Shown: positions 37,503 to 56,484, counted from the stretch's first letter. The stretch is DNA of 64,000 nucleotides from Jaapia argillacea MUCL 33604 (GCA_000697665.1 KL197715.1:1448168-1512167); one strand, 5' to 3'. Notes: generated from the letters alone by a model not told the origin. Program-made: numbers and translations.

Positions 37503-39286
37503 ATGTCTGGTAGTGAGTTTCCCGACCAACCATCGGGCTCGGACATTGGTATGTAGAAGGTACTGATGTCCCGATGGACTGTATTGACGTATTCGGCGTT
37601 GGCCAGCTACTGTTACCGAAGGACCGAAATTGCCTTCTCCAGGTCCTTATCATGGCGCTCAGCCTCTGAAATCCGCTGTTCCCTCGCTCTCCTCTAGCTC
37701 TCCTGCTGCTGCCTTTTCCGATGAACCATACGACAATCCCAAGGTTATAGCTCTGCTGTATGATGAGATAGAGAGGCTACGCTCTGAGAACTCCCTTTTA
37801 TGGACCTTCATCGGCGAGCTAGGAAGTCAGCTACAGATTAATCTTGTTCGGATTGATGACTTGAACGAAGGGGTAGGGTCTCAGTGTTCCAACCCAAATA
37901 TGACTTCCTGACTTTGTCTTTCGGTAAAGCGTCATGCTTGTTTCTTGTCTCGTACGAGCGATCTCTCGCCTCCTCCAGCATCCCCCCTACACCGCCGTAG
38001 ATCCAATCCTCATCGAAGTGGCACTGCTCGAAACCATCGACCCAAGAGGGATCCCGAGGGCGAGCTCGAGGTCTTGGGTAATGTGGTTTCCAACGGGCAT
38101 GGTGACGATCGCGCTCTTCACTAGCACCATAATGGCTGATATTGTTTCAGCAGGCCCTGAAGATGGACCCGCCGTTACTCGCTCCGCCCAACAGGTTGCT
38201 GCCAATAAGACTGATCCTACGTATAGCGGATCGAGCAATGGCTCGCGAGTTACCAACTTGGAGCTTACACATCCCTACGATCACACCCCCCCATTACCTC
38301 CATGTCGTTCTCTCACTCCCGAGACCTCTCCTACCCATCTGGCCGATGATAACATCCTCGCTGGTGCTCATAATGCAGACGATGATCCATGTCTTGAAAT
38401 TATCCACGATTCCGAACACAAACCAAACGGCGAAATCGTGCAGGGAGAGATGACATCCCTTACGCTTCAGACTGCATCCTCCTATCTCCGCGAACCTTCG
38501 CCAACTCAAGGAGAAACCTCCATGACAATCCCCGACCCTTTGAACCTCACTATCTCTGCTTCTGAGTCATCCCTGTGAGCACATGCTCCTCCCATTGCGC
38601 GCCTTCCCTAATCTCGGCACTATGCGGTGATAGTTCGAACGCAGGTCCCCCGACGGACACGCTCCTCTCTCCGTTGTCGAGCGGCCTCCCACAGAGTCAT
38701 CACATGTACTTGCCAGTCTTACAAACCGCGTTTACAGTCATCTCGACCCATAATGATGACATTCCCCAACACGAATCGTTGTATCCTGACCCTGGCGCTG
38801 CAGTATCCGGACCTCCATCAGAGTATCCCAAAACTACGTTCAGCTCTTCGCTTCAGTGGCGTCCGTTGCGGGGGGGTTTGCGGTCTGTGGACCCCGCGTC
38901 ACGGGAGAATTTCCCCTCCGATTCGTTGCTCGCAGTGGCTAGTGGCGACATCGTACCGCTTCTTCGAGCTTCTTCGTCGTCGACTGGCAGGGAGAGTCAG
39001 CGTCTATGGCCAGAGAGATCTGATATCACTCCCTGCAATCGTGTGGATGCGTTATCCGAGGACGATATGTTGGCTTCAACAGATTCAGGTTATGCCTCGC
39101 CCACGAAACATCGCCTTGCTGCAGTAAAGAGCACGCGCAGGAGTTCATATAAAGTACGACCTCCACGTTGGCTCCGACTCCGTTCTCACCTAATCTCTAC
39201 CCCGATAGCGTTCGATACACCGAAGCATGCCACTGCCCGATTATGATGCACCACCATCTACGGCACTGATGCCTTATTCGATGTGA
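37503..39286 (+). CDS. Hypothetical disordered protein with short coiled coil (paralogue B)
   Basis: Six exons, 493 residues, all in phase: 37503-37548, 37607-37872, 37930-38077, 38151-38574, 38634-39153, 39209-39286. The start is MSGSEFPDQPSGSDI. A PYDNPKVIALLYDEIERL motif leads into a coiled coil (RSENSLLWTFIGELGSQLQI). Then come an Arg-rich stretch, an acidic DDNILAGAHNADDD segment and STDSGYASPTK near the C-terminus. These parts occur in the same order as in paralogue A, 2 kb upstream. No enzymatic or binding domain is seen. The third exon is read in a frame different from the longest ORF there. I prefer it because it gives SPPPASPLHRRRSNPHRS and joins both neighbours in phase. Confidence 0.6.
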
Positions 39287-39363
39287 TAACTTGTTTCACC
39301 CTACTCCACCCTGGAGAGTGGTGATGTTGGCTTCTCTCCTCTCTTTATAGCCTCTGACAATCG

Positions 39364-39834
39364 ATGATAAGCCCTTCGATGACTGGCTGTGGTTATGTAC
39401 GGCAACCTGATATATGTATACTTCCTATTACTATATATCGTAATATATTTAATAACTTAACTGCTCCAAGGGGCGGGGAGGATGTCGTTTGCAAGTCACA
39501 GGATGAGCCTTTCGTTGCCGTGACCCAAACGGTCGACCAGTACCCTCCTCCGTTCTCTCAAGTCGGTCCACCTACCATGGCAGTTCTTGATGGTAGTGAT
39601 ATCCTCGTGAAAGCTTCTCGTAACGGTTACGAGCTCGGTAGTACGATTTGCGGTTCCATTCGTGGCCCCTTAGCTCAGGTCGCTCAGGGACTCCGACGTG
39701 AAATGTTGTTGAGGAAAACTGGGTATTCGATACCAAATACGCCTGAACTACGTTGGCGAGGAATGGAGAAGATATGTCGTATGCGGCAGAAATTAAGAGA
39801 AAACGAGAAGGGCGGGGGAGGGTTCAAGTTCTAA
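39364..39834 (+). CDS. Weak candidate: 156-codon ORF
   Basis: Open frame of unknown content ending in a basic GMEKICRMRQKLRENEKGGG tail. The more protein-like part begins at the inner ATG 39577 (MAVLDGSDILVKASRNGYEL). It lies right behind paralogue B and might be a remnant of a neighbouring gene. No homology recognised and no splice support. Confidence 0.25.
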   Translation: MISPSMTGCGYVRQPDICILPITIYRNIFNNLTAPRGGEDVVCKSQDEPFVAVTQTVDQYPPPFSQVGPPTMAVLDGSDILVKASRNGYELGSTICGSIRGPLAQVAQGLRREMLLRKTGYSIPNTPELRWRGMEKICRMRQKLRENEKGGGGFKF

Positions 39835-42800
39835 CCGTGGCAGTGATGTCACTGTTGTCTGTTTACCCACGGTGCCACTTTCGACTTCATCCTTATTGCA
39901 CTGGCAGTTCGTTCGTCGTGAACAGCCTACAGTAACCGGGTCTTCGAGTTTTCCAACTTCGAGCGTCTCTCTCTACCAACGGAGAACGATCGCACTGCAT
40001 ACAGACATGGTTGGCTCATCGGTCCCACACTCTGGAGCCTTTCAATATACCAGGTACCATCGAGATTTGCAGCAACTGTGCCTGGTGAGTCTCCAATAGC
40101 ATGGCGCAACTGGGCAAGATCTCCTCATAGGCGCAGATCTCGAGGTGCTGAAGCAGGGCAAGGCACGGGCGAGTGGTCCTTGCAGGGCTTGTCGATCTTC
40201 ACGTCTTGGACAAGCTGCGGACCAGCTCAGGCTGTCGATGGAAGTTGTCACGGAGTTGAACGCCTTTTCGCCGTGCCTTCTATTCGTCAATGTATGGTCC
40301 GTGCTGCACATTACCGTCGCCTCCTACTAACGAGAGAGCACGACGATAACGGTTTGTCCCCCATTACAGATACGCTATAATGAGCAACGCACCCCCAAAC
40401 GTTCCCCCGGTCATGCGGAAGTTCGGCGCTAGGACAGTTACGCACAAAATTCAGCTTTCTTCGCCTTGAATACAATTGCGTGGGTGCTGATCGGAGGACG
40501 CTGCCGTATCGTCACCCTGCTGTCCACAGTTTCTCCCACGTCGTGAAGTCAATTCGGTGAGTATGACCACTATTTGATCCACATTTTGACTGCCAATCTT
40601 GACAGCCATTTGTCGTCCTTCCCATCTGACGTGGCCGGCGTTCATTTCAATCCCAATTGACTCGGTATGGTACTTTCCAAACTGCCCACTCAGGGATGGG
40701 CGATCTTCTGCTTTCAAATACGTTAACTTTACTGATGTCATTCTGAACGTTCTGCAAGTTTTCGCCGACTTGACGGTCTCACCATGTAGAGCATGATGCA
40801 AGTTTATGTGCTGGCTTCGAGAAGCAACGGCAACAACATCGTTCCGCATTCCAACAGATTAGTCTGCCACGCAAACTCCCCCAACCGTACATCAGATGCA
40901 CGTCATGTGCCAACATCCCACTTATCTCGGTCGGACCGAAGATGCTGAACACCGCTGTGCCAGACATCATGCTGAGGGAACAAATAGCCAACAGGACTCT
41001 CGCGCTTGGAACTTCTCTTCTCGCTATCCCACAAGTGTCTTGCGATCGTACCCTGCGTTCACCCGCGGACCCACGTCCTCGTGGATTCACCTCTCTGTTT
41101 CAAGAATTTGTAATGTGAACATTCGCGGACAAATGTGAACGCCGAGACCAAACCAAACTCCCCATCCTTCTGCTGATCCTGATGTTCCGACCACATTCGA
41201 GCTGGCAATGTAGAGTCTGACCGGATGAGGCCTCATTGAAGAGTGCGACAGTCGCATCGCACAGTCATCATCTAACAAAATGAATTTCATATCATCAATA
41301 AAGCCTCACTACCATTCGTAAGTTCTTTCATTTCTCGATCACCACAAAAGCTAAACTGTGCACGTTTACGCTTTCAGAACAAGGGCGACCCTGATCAACA
41401 TGATCACCGCGTTTTCGCCACCAGATTTGACAGAAAATGACGATCCGCGTACGGGTCATGTTTTCCTTTCGGTACCGCGGGAGCGCCGACCTTTACCATA
41501 AGCGGCAAGGCTGCTTTGACAAGCTCGCTTTTAGCTGGATTCCTCATCCAGGGTTCTCTCGGGAAGCTTTCAATCTTTCTGTAAGGTTTGGGGTTCTGTG
41601 CAGTGCCCGTGGGTGGGTTATTCGTCCTGTTTCAGAGAGTTTTCGAGCGCCAAGGTATGTCCGTGACTGTACAGAGGGCGCTTTACCTCTTCACTTTGGG
41701 CCCCTCCCTTTCTGCTCGATTGTTGACCTAATTACCTCCTCTTAGACCACTTGAGTCACCGGACGTATCGCGGTTGGCTTTCGTTCCTCTGCCAGCGTGA
41801 TAGCAATTTCCAATTTCCAATGCCCTAGATGGAGATTCGCGGCATCCCGGCATGAACATTCCTCTCGAAGAGTCGAAAGCATCTTTTGGATGTTCATCGC
41901 GGAACGATTTGCATTAATTCAAGATCCATCGCCTTTCATCCTCGTATAATCTGATTGTGATTGTGGCACCGAGGAGACCTTCGCGGAGTCAGGAAATGGC
42001 AGTTACGTCATGATGATTGGCAGCCAACCGACACGATCGCGTCGCAGCTGCATCTCAGCGACACAATGTCAGGGTGGATGGACAAGGATAAAGGACGAAG
42101 CTTGAATGTATGTATCTTTCTTACGTCTACGATGGGTAGTTAGTCGTCCTTTTAGGATGCAGCCTAACATCCGTTATTCAAATGCCGTAGGCGTTGAGAA
42201 ACCTCCCTCAATCCCAGGGCTTCTTTTCAAGAAATTCCGACCACCCCCGACCAGCTTCACGATGAAATCCCGTATGTCGTCCCAGGACTCCCTTCCTATC
42301 CTTTCGGGTGTTTCGTGTTGGTCGCGTAGCTTCCCCCATCCCTTTTGGCGTTCTCAAGATGTTAGCGTCTTCGGTAAGCCCTGTATTTGTATGCCGCTTA
42401 GGTTGAAATCCAATGTTCATCGTCGATAGATATTCTGACCTCGGATCTGGCACTGCGCTGTGCCTACACTGCCATGTCGCCAATTTGTTCTTGCCAGCAA
42501 AGCTCCGGGTCTTCGCCATCCCTTGGTCACTTCCTTTGACCGAAAACCTTCTGGATTATTCTACGTTTATGGCTCGGACCACAGCCGACCCCACTGCTGT
42601 TATCCACGCATCTATTCTGCCGGTCACATGTTTGTGACTTTCTCTTCTCCGTCTGTTGGTCTTCGACATCTGGATGACCCAGGCGATCTTGCGATACTGT
42701 CCACTATTTTTTCCTGGGCGCTTCCTCCACCCCACAGCCTTCGACCTAAGCTTGGTACACTCCAGGAGAACTCGTGACTCTCTTCTTGTGAGTAGGCCGT

Positions 42801-45015
42801 GCTCGGAGTCCATCTCACTTGGCGCTCATCAATATTGGAACATTCTGGGATCCGCGCTATTTCTTGCCTGTCCTTATCAAACTCGAGGGTCCGTGTGGTC
42901 TGATCCTCTAGCCAATGCCGCGTAAACTGGTTTCCGAGTTTCCTCGTCGCAAAAACATTTACCACATCCTCTTCTACCCATAATCTCTCGGAAATCGCAC
43001 AAAGTCGCACGGATGCTGCGCTGTCCATCCGGTCACAAATATCGATCAATTCCTATCGCACAACTCGGGCAGGATTCTTGGAAGCAGCAAACTACTCATC
43101 TCGCCGATCTGATGCCAAAGTGAACCTGTGATTCGTCGCATGTCACAAGGAAGGATGATCGTTCCCCACATGGAATGTGTCGATGATCCCAGAATAGTCT
43201 ATTGTGGGCAAGAGACCTGCTACTTGTTCATCGGACATTGTGTGCGACCTCGGGACCCTACTTGGATTCCCATCTCAAGGAGCGAGTTGAGCGCCGACGT
43301 TCTTTTGTTCCAATGTTGGGGTGGTCTGGTTTTGCGGAGAATGGAATTCTTATCTTGGCTGCTGATGGGACGGATCACTTGAACGAGTTGGCTGGATCCT
43401 TGCAGGGTTGTTTTGGACGTGGGCTGCTACGATAGGTTTACGAAGGATCCCTCATGACCGACCGGATGATCTGTGCGTGTCGGGACTCTCTCCACGCATA
43501 CAACGCGATGGATGAATTATCAACTTGTCCTTGGTCGACGGAGAACCCTTACCAAACATACAGCCAATCTCGAGCTTGCGGCGTCGCAATAAGTGGATCC
43601 GCAACAATGTTTATGGCATTAATTAAACCAGCACTGCATGAATATGGCCGCACGCTCTCGACCCAAGGTGATTGTTTCGGACTCAAGACGGCGCCGTCGA
43701 GTCTGCCCAACAGTGGTGATAGAAGTAGCAAGTCTGGACCTGGCGATCTGTCCCGAAAAGGCAAGTCTTGTATTCCCTCGAGGGTTTTTTTCTGCTGGAC
43801 TAGACAGCACAGGTGGAAGTTGTGGAGTGGGAGTGGAATCTAGTGGAATGCGAGGCGAGTGGCTTAGGCGGACGGATGTCAGCTCACGTGGTGTTTGGGT
43901 GTATGCAATTTGAGATTTGTCCGAGAGCACGCGATGGACGATCGGGGGACAGAAAAAAGAAAAGGGTCGGGGGATCCGAAACGTCAAAACTTGTTTGTTG
44001 ATTAGATTGGACTCCGTGAATGGTGGAGTTTGCGATGATCGAGGTGGCTGAAGGACGTTGACTGACTAACTGTTGGGAAAGATATTGCGCAATCGGTACG
44101 AAAGCCAACAGGATATGAATGTAGGCTAACGGATGGGATTGAATGGACATTGTTCCGGTTTGGAGGAGGACATTGTGATGGCGCGATATAGGCCGAAGTA
44201 TGCAGCGTCGGCATTGTAAGATTGGGTGGAATATCCGAGATGACCGAGGAGTCGATGACAGATTGAGGATGACAGTCGTGCAGATGCGATACCGGATTTG
44301 GATTGATCAAGTGCCAAGAGTCTATCGTTTGCACAGCCACCAAGGGGCGAGATCGACGTGGAAGACGCCGACATGTTTTGCATTCGGTTTTCACAGGGAG
44401 GCCCTCCAATTGGACAATGCACTGATTGGACGATCGGGAGCAGACAGTGGGAGTCCTTTGCCAGGCTGGAGCAAAGCAAAGCTGACTACACTGAGAACGA
44501 ACTATTCATTCTCGCGGTCTGGGTCGATATTCCACTCCGAGTACACCAAGTTCAATGGGTGCTCGTGGAGAAGCAAAAACATTTTACGCCCACCCGGGAA
44601 TACTCCGCGCGGGCCAGCGGGCAGCATACCAAGTCTACGTACATATCCGTGCAGCTGCAGCAAATGAGCCAGCCCATCCATGAACACGGGGTGCATCGTC
44701 GGTGGAGAGGCGGGCGAGGAAAGCGTCCGAGTCGAATACGTATTTATAAAGTGCACCCCAGCAGCGGATGGCTGGAACGTCTTGTGACGGAAAAACGAGA
44801 GGATGTTCATGTGCATGTTCGAACCTAGTTTTGATCAAGTTTAGGATAGCGTCGAAAAGCAAAGAGTCGGTGCCGGAGCAGACCTTATGCCCCTGATCCA
44901 TGGTGCTGGGTCATTTCAATCTCCGCCTGGCGGGTGCCTTACTTAATTGAGGTGGTTCAGGCACCCTTGTCGAAGCTTGTCCCCCTTTTTACCCCTCGCA
45001 GTTTCAAAAGTGGGC
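39835..45015. other. About 5.2 kb without a convincing gene
   Basis: Many short overlapping ORFs on both strands. Two are slightly better than chance. One is a two-exon frame from the ATG at 41280 (GTAAGT donor at about 41325, reading on to a stop near 41500, about 53 residues). The other is a minus-strand ORF at 44635-44901 (88 residues, starting MDQGHKVCSGTDSLLFDAIL) that would be divergent from the zinc-finger gene by 114 bp. Neither has a recognised family. No transposase, reverse transcriptase or terminal repeats seen. Confidence 0.35.
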
Positions 45016-47176
45016 ATGGACAATACAGGCCCTGCTGGCAACCACAACGTCAACGACATCCCTGCCGACGCTGTCCCCGACGTTGACGACCATCACTCCC
45101 TTAGCCGACACATCAAGCAGGAACACCCAGATTCTCCCACAGCTGACTCCCCCGCATCCGACATGGCTGCCCTCGTCGCCTCTACAAATTCTCACCTCTT
45201 TTCCAACGGGAATAATATCCCCTCTGCTGCTGCGGGCGTCAATAAACGCTACAGGCCAGCCCCTGCCAAAACCTTTCAATGCAGCGGCTTTGGCGACTGT
45301 CGCATGGTTTTTAGCAGAAGCGAACACCTCGCCAGGCATACCAGGTACGTCACGCTTTTTTATTTCACCGGTAGCTTGTCCTGAATGTCGATCAGGAAAC
45401 ATACTGGCGAGCGTCCCTTCAGCTGTCACTGCAGCAAGCAATTTTCCCGTCTCGACAATCTTCGTCAGCATGCCCAGACCGTCCACGCAGACAAACAGGA
45501 GGAGAACGAGAAGATGATGAAGGACCTCGCCTCGCTCCACGCGTCCATGACCGCTGCCAACAGGGCTGGCAACCCTCGTGGCAAACGCGGTCAGGCTGCC
45601 GCTGCCGCAGCGGCCGCTCTCGCTCAGGGCAGCACTACCGTCAAGCAGGAGATACCCCATATACCGCCAATGCATCCGCGGCCGGCCACCAGTACTGGAT
45701 ACCAAGGTACTGGTCCCGATCATCACAACGGCGGCGTCGTATACCATGGCGCAACCTGGCACGTTCGCGCTACCGACGTCGACCCCTCTACTTCTTCCCG
45801 TCCCTCCAGTAACAGCCATTCCTTTCGTGACCCCGGCCAGTCCTTTCGTGCCCCTCCATCGTACTCTTCTACCGCTCTCAGTAGCAACAGCAACAGCCAG
45901 CAACTCCACGAACAGCACGTCTCCCATTCCTTTCTCCCCTTCTCCAGCACCTTCAACTTCGAGCTCCCAGCAAGGGATGTCAGGCCCGGATCGAGTAGTA
46001 GTCGCCCACCCACATCGGGTGGCACCACTTCCCTCCCGCCCCTCTCTGCAGTCGTCTCCTCTGCCCTCTCCTCTCAGTCACCCCCACCCATCCTCCAACA
46101 GCCCCAACAATCAATACTTCCCATACCACCACCATCATTTGCCCACGCAAGGCGACCGTCAACAGCCAATCGTCCAGGAACCGCTCCAGCATCCTATTCA
46201 AACTCAACAAGATCTTCTTACGATCCAGGATCAGGAATGGTCGGCATTCGCACAGAGCTACCAGTACCTTTCCATGGACGTTCCTACGGAGCCGCACACG
46301 ACATGGGAGCATACCAATCATCAGCCGTCGCCGGAGGATACGACGACTCACCCTTTTCCTTCCACCCTCCCGCGCTCGCCGACCCACTCCCAACAACTGG
46401 ATCATCCTCATACAGCAACAACCCTCGTAAACGACCTTACTCGGGATCAGACGACGATGATGGCCCACGTGAACGCGGAGACTATGCTTCAGGTGACTAC
46501 GAGTACGGCTCAGAGTCAAGACCACAATCTCGACGACTCTCCGTCATGGAACTCTGTAATGACACCGATGCAAGTCCAAGATCTGGAGCTCTACGCCCGA
46601 TATCATCAGCAGGTCCCTACGGATCATTCGGAGGATCAAGCTCAGCGGCAGAACCCTCACGACCAGACACCTCATCCGGTCTCGTCTCATTCGCATCCGC
46701 ACTCGCACTCGGCGATTACAGCCCACCTCTACTCGCAAGAGCTCCGCCGACAACAACAGGATCAACTTCGGCAGGTTCGAGAGCGTCAGCTTCAGCGCCA
46801 ACGGGAGCAGGAGAGGGCTCGCAGGGATTCGGCGGCGGAATATCTGCAATATCGGCATCTCGCTTCGGCGTATCAGCAGCAGGATCATCAGGCGTCCACT
46901 CATCAGTTGGTTCAGGCGGCAGCTCATCACCATCAGCTATTTCAACTCCAAGAGCCGCCTCGTCCTCACCATCACTATCCGGCACATCCACAGCATCAGC
47001 CCACAGTCCACGATCACCCCTCTCCGCCGTACAACCAACATCTGCATAATCATTATCGCTACTACAACGGTACGAATGGTCATAGAGAAAGTCGGAGTCC
47101 GCCGTCGCCGGTCGAGTACGACGACAGTCCGTCCATGGGCCCTCCATCCTTGTCGCCACCGTTGCCGTTGGAATGA
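45016..47176 (+). CDS. C2H2 zinc-finger transcription factor
   Basis: Exon 1 is 45016-45344; exon 2 starts at 45396, and the splice falls inside finger 1. Finger 1 reads [20 protein letters not shown] and finger 2 [21 protein letters not shown] (about residues 93-140). This is the fungal two-finger arrangement of Msn2/Rsf2/Adr1-like regulators, which bind G-rich sites. A long Ser/Pro/Gly-rich region follows with a conserved-looking [12 protein letters not shown] motif (about 46530-46560). Downstream, two frames are open together. Frame +1 stops at 47049. Frame +2 reads a helical Gln/Arg stretch ([20 protein letters not shown]) and a plausible C-terminus stopping at 47176. An in-phase 43-bp intron (46679-46721) would join them, and I adopt that end. 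If it is absent, the protein ends at 47049. Target genes unknown. Confidence 0.8.
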
Positions 47177-47768
47177 GAGAACGGGCGAGGGGGTATTTAA
47201 AAGCCTTTTCCAGTCTGATTAGCCTCCTCGCCTAAGGACGTTACTTGTGTGGTCTGTATTTTGATGGAGATGCAGGATTAGCCTAGTCCGTCCTGCAACA
47301 TTGTTTCTTCTTGACTGTGGGTTCGTCGTTGTCCTTCATTCGTTCCAGCGTACATATTTTATTGCCGTCATATCGCTCTCCTTGCAAGTCGAGTACAATA
47401 CCCACCTTATATTTTGCTGTCAACATTGTATCCGTCACCCATGATGATAGACCTCCTCTCGCACTTGTTTTCGATACACCCAGTAGCTCATACACGCAGC
47501 TATCCACCAGTAATTGTATCCCCAGTATACCCACCATCTCATCACCCCACGCGCTCGATTGGACAAATTATTGAAACACACTCGACGCTCGATCTTGAAT
47601 ACAAATTAATTCTCGACTACACTTCTATGCCCATAGTACAACACTGCACGGCGCGAAATGTTTACAAGGGTGATATCCGACGAGCAAACGATGAGGGAAC
47701 GAGCAGAGGGGATACAGATCATTGTGCCAGCAATTACATCTAATCAATCTAAGTCTTGTGGACGAACG
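47177..47768. other. Convergent intergenic region
   Basis: Between the 3' ends of the zinc-finger gene and the SRPK gene. No gene or repeat seen. Confidence 0.4.
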
Positions 47769-53662
<5,894 letters not shown>

Positions 53663-55552
53663 ATGGCCTCAGCTCCCCCCTCCTCAGCTCCCCCGAGTAC
53701 GAATTTCCCCCGATTTTCTGTGATTTTACTCAGTTTATGCCTTTACAGCTTCGAGTCCGTCGTCTGTCTCGACTCCTCCTCCATCGTCTCCCCCACCAAC
53801 ATCTGCCCCTCCAACCTCCGCGTCAAGCCTCCCAAGCTCCGCGCCTTCTTCCGCTCCATCCTCCGCACCCTCATCGATCCCTTCCTCTGCGTCTTCACCA
53901 CCAACCACTTCAGCCACTTCCACTCCCACGTCCGCTTCCACAGCACCAGCAACTGTGACCACCCCAACCTCCACGGTCCCACAGTCGACATCAACCGTTT
54001 TCCGTTCGACTCGGTTCCAGACCGCCACCAGTAATGGCAACGTAATTACTATTACCAACATCGTCACTGGTTCCCCCACTGCGTCCTCCAAACCTGTAAA
54101 CAATGCAGCTGGTACTGGGTGAGTCGTTCACTAACGTCCACCTTGTTCTCACTAATCAGGTCCTTCAGCTTCTTTTCGAACAAAGGAGCCGTGGCAGGTG
54201 TTTTCGCCGTCGTGGGATTGTTCGTTCTCGCCATCGGATTCTTCCTCCTTACCAGCTACATCCGAAAGCGACGCGCCAAGGAATTCGACCGAGATGTTGC
54301 AGAGGCAGCTCGAGAAGCTCAAATGTCAGCTGGTGCCACAGCTCCCTACTTTGATGACGATGATGTTGGGTATGGAGGTGGATACGGCTCGAAAGCTGGG
54401 TATGGTGGGGCTGGCGGAGGTTATGGAGGTCAAGGTGGTTACGGTCAGGACCAGGGAGGATATCAAGGCACATTATCCGATACCACCCACGGAACTTACG
54501 CACAACCTCCCATGAACGCTACCGATAGCTATGGGATGCGTGAGATTCAGTCTTCGCAACCCAACATGGTCCAAAATCCATTCGACCCATCGTACCCCAC
54601 TGGAGTCGGCATGACTGGTGTGGGTGTACAACGCGCACGATCCATGAAAGATCCGAACGCGGGACCTCGGCCATACGGCGCTTTCACAGGTCCCGGCCAA
54701 TACCCACCCGATGACGGGAGGTACAGGGGCGGCGCCGCTGTGGAAGCTGAACAACAGTGGAATATCCTTCACGCTGCTGGGTTATCTGAGCACGCTGAGG
54801 GTGCTATTGGCCGAACCCTCTCACAGAAGCAGGTCACGTCATACAACACCAACTACTACAACACTGGCGCTCCCTCCCGATCACGATCTCCCCCCGTTTC
54901 TCGACCGGATCGGCTATCGCGTTCACCCTCTTCGGGTGGATTGCTGTCAAATTCATCGCATTCTCAGCATTCCGTTCCAGCTCCTGCGCCCCAGCCTCAA
55001 CCTCAGCCCCAAGCTCAAGGCAGCAGCTCGGATGTGAGACAGCGTCGCGAATCCTACGCTGCTCACTACCAACTCGACTTCAAACCAGATGAATACCGAG
55101 GGCCTCCCGCATCTCCCCCTCCACCCATACCTCTTCCTCCCCTTCCGCCATACGAGGCCCACCTTCACCCCATCTCCCGCCCAATATCCGGTGATGTCTC
55201 CATTTATGGTGGTGTCGCCGATAATCGCCACTCTCCCAATTCTCAGCTTCGCGCTTCACCCGTATCTGCACATTCGGGAAATGAGAGGATTCAAACACCT
55301 CAGGGACTCGCTACACATTCGCCCTATACCCCAGAGGAAAGCGAGGATGAAGATGGTGACATTGGTACTGGAATCGGAAGGGCTTTTGCCCGGGGTCCAA
55401 GCCCTCTTGCGGACGATACGATGAGTTTGAAGGATGAGGATGATTATGGGGGTGGAAGGCGAGTCCTGAGGGTAAGTGATTCATTTTCCATCGTCTTGTC
55501 ATCCTCTCATTCGTAAACCCCTGACCGATTTCAACAGGTCGCAAACGAGTAA
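53663..55552 (+). CDS. Single-pass membrane protein with Ser/Thr/Pro-rich ectodomain
   Basis: Four exons, 576 residues, in phase: 53663-53696, 53749-54118, 54160-55471, 55538-55552. The last exon encodes only VANE. Residues 1-134 are almost pure Ser/Thr/Pro/Ala, a likely O-mannosylated stalk, followed by one transmembrane helix (GVFAVVGLFVLAIGFFLLTS, about 147-166) and a basic stop-transfer (YIRKRRAKEF). The cytosolic tail has a Gly/Tyr-rich block, Pro/Gln tracts and an acidic EESEDEDGD patch. There is no clear cleavable signal peptide. The layout resembles fungal wall-stress sensors (Mid2/Wsc-like) and SHO1-type membrane proteins only in general form; no WSC Cys domain exists. A plasma-membrane sensor role is inference. 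The second intron is just 41 bp. Confidence 0.75.
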
Positions 55553-56484
55553 TTCAAGTCATCATCTTCCATGGCCTCAGCCATGGTGTACTCATGTCGC
55601 AAGTATGAGCATATCCAGTCTTCTGTTCATAAAAGTTGTGCTTCTAGATTGATCTCGCTGGATCCTTACCCTCGTCGCTCTTTTCTTCTTGGGGTCTTGC
55701 TTCGTCGCTTCGATTCGTCTCGGACTCCGTCCATCTGCGGATACCTCTTTCGCAAGCCTTCTTTTCTTTACTTATTCTTAACCGTAACCGTACTTTGCTT
55801 TACCTATTCTGAGCGTCTTGATTGTTGTGTTCTGTGCTGGCTTGTGTCGTGCCCTCCTTTCATGTTCAAATTGTGAGGGTACGAGTGCGTTGGGTGTTGG
55901 GTAGTTGATAGTCTCTGACGAGTGTGCTGTTTGGACGATAAATATAATATGGGACTTGCTCGGATCGCTGCGAGTTCGCCACTGTTCGCTACCGAACACA
56001 AGTTTTCATTGAGTAACTGGGTCCTTCCTTCCACTTACCATGACCATCGAATCTTGATGCATGCACCTTCGACGAGATGATGGCATACAAATGCATCTCA
56101 ATCTCTGGACAGAACCTGAGCTGACCGACCGTTCTCTTCCGCTACTCGGCTGTGAAGACTTTTATCGGTTGCACACTTCGTCCTAGCTCGTCATCTTGGT
56201 CGGATCAAGCTGAGTCCACTCAGTCAAGCAGCTGCTTCCAGTCCGTCTCTCGACACCGATGGCGTGCATCTCCGTCTTTTACGTCCTGAAATTGGGTGTG
56301 GCTTGACGTATCAGTTGTCTGGAGATTCAACCTTCACGCCGTCGATTATCCTGTCTGAACTTGGCGGCAGGGAAGATGGATTGTAATTCAGACAGCATAG
56401 GCTCACTATACATGCTTCCATGCGCCTTAGGCGCTAACCTGTCGTTGAATTCTTCATAAAGCTAGAACTTGAGGATGGTGAGTT
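55553..56484. other. Intergenic, no gene seen
   Basis: 3' flank of the membrane protein gene and 5' flank of the oxidase gene. Nothing recognisable beyond short chance ORFs. Confidence 0.4.

Noticed and set aside
45004-45927. 307-codon minus-strand ORF opposite the zinc-finger gene
   Set aside because: It mirrors the Ser/Pro/Gln-rich sense frame, whose composition has few stop codons in any frame; the sense strand has fingers and splice sites.
53735-54103. Minus-strand Val/Gly/Glu-rich ORF
   Set aside because: Antisense reading of the Ser/Thr/Pro stalk of the membrane protein gene.
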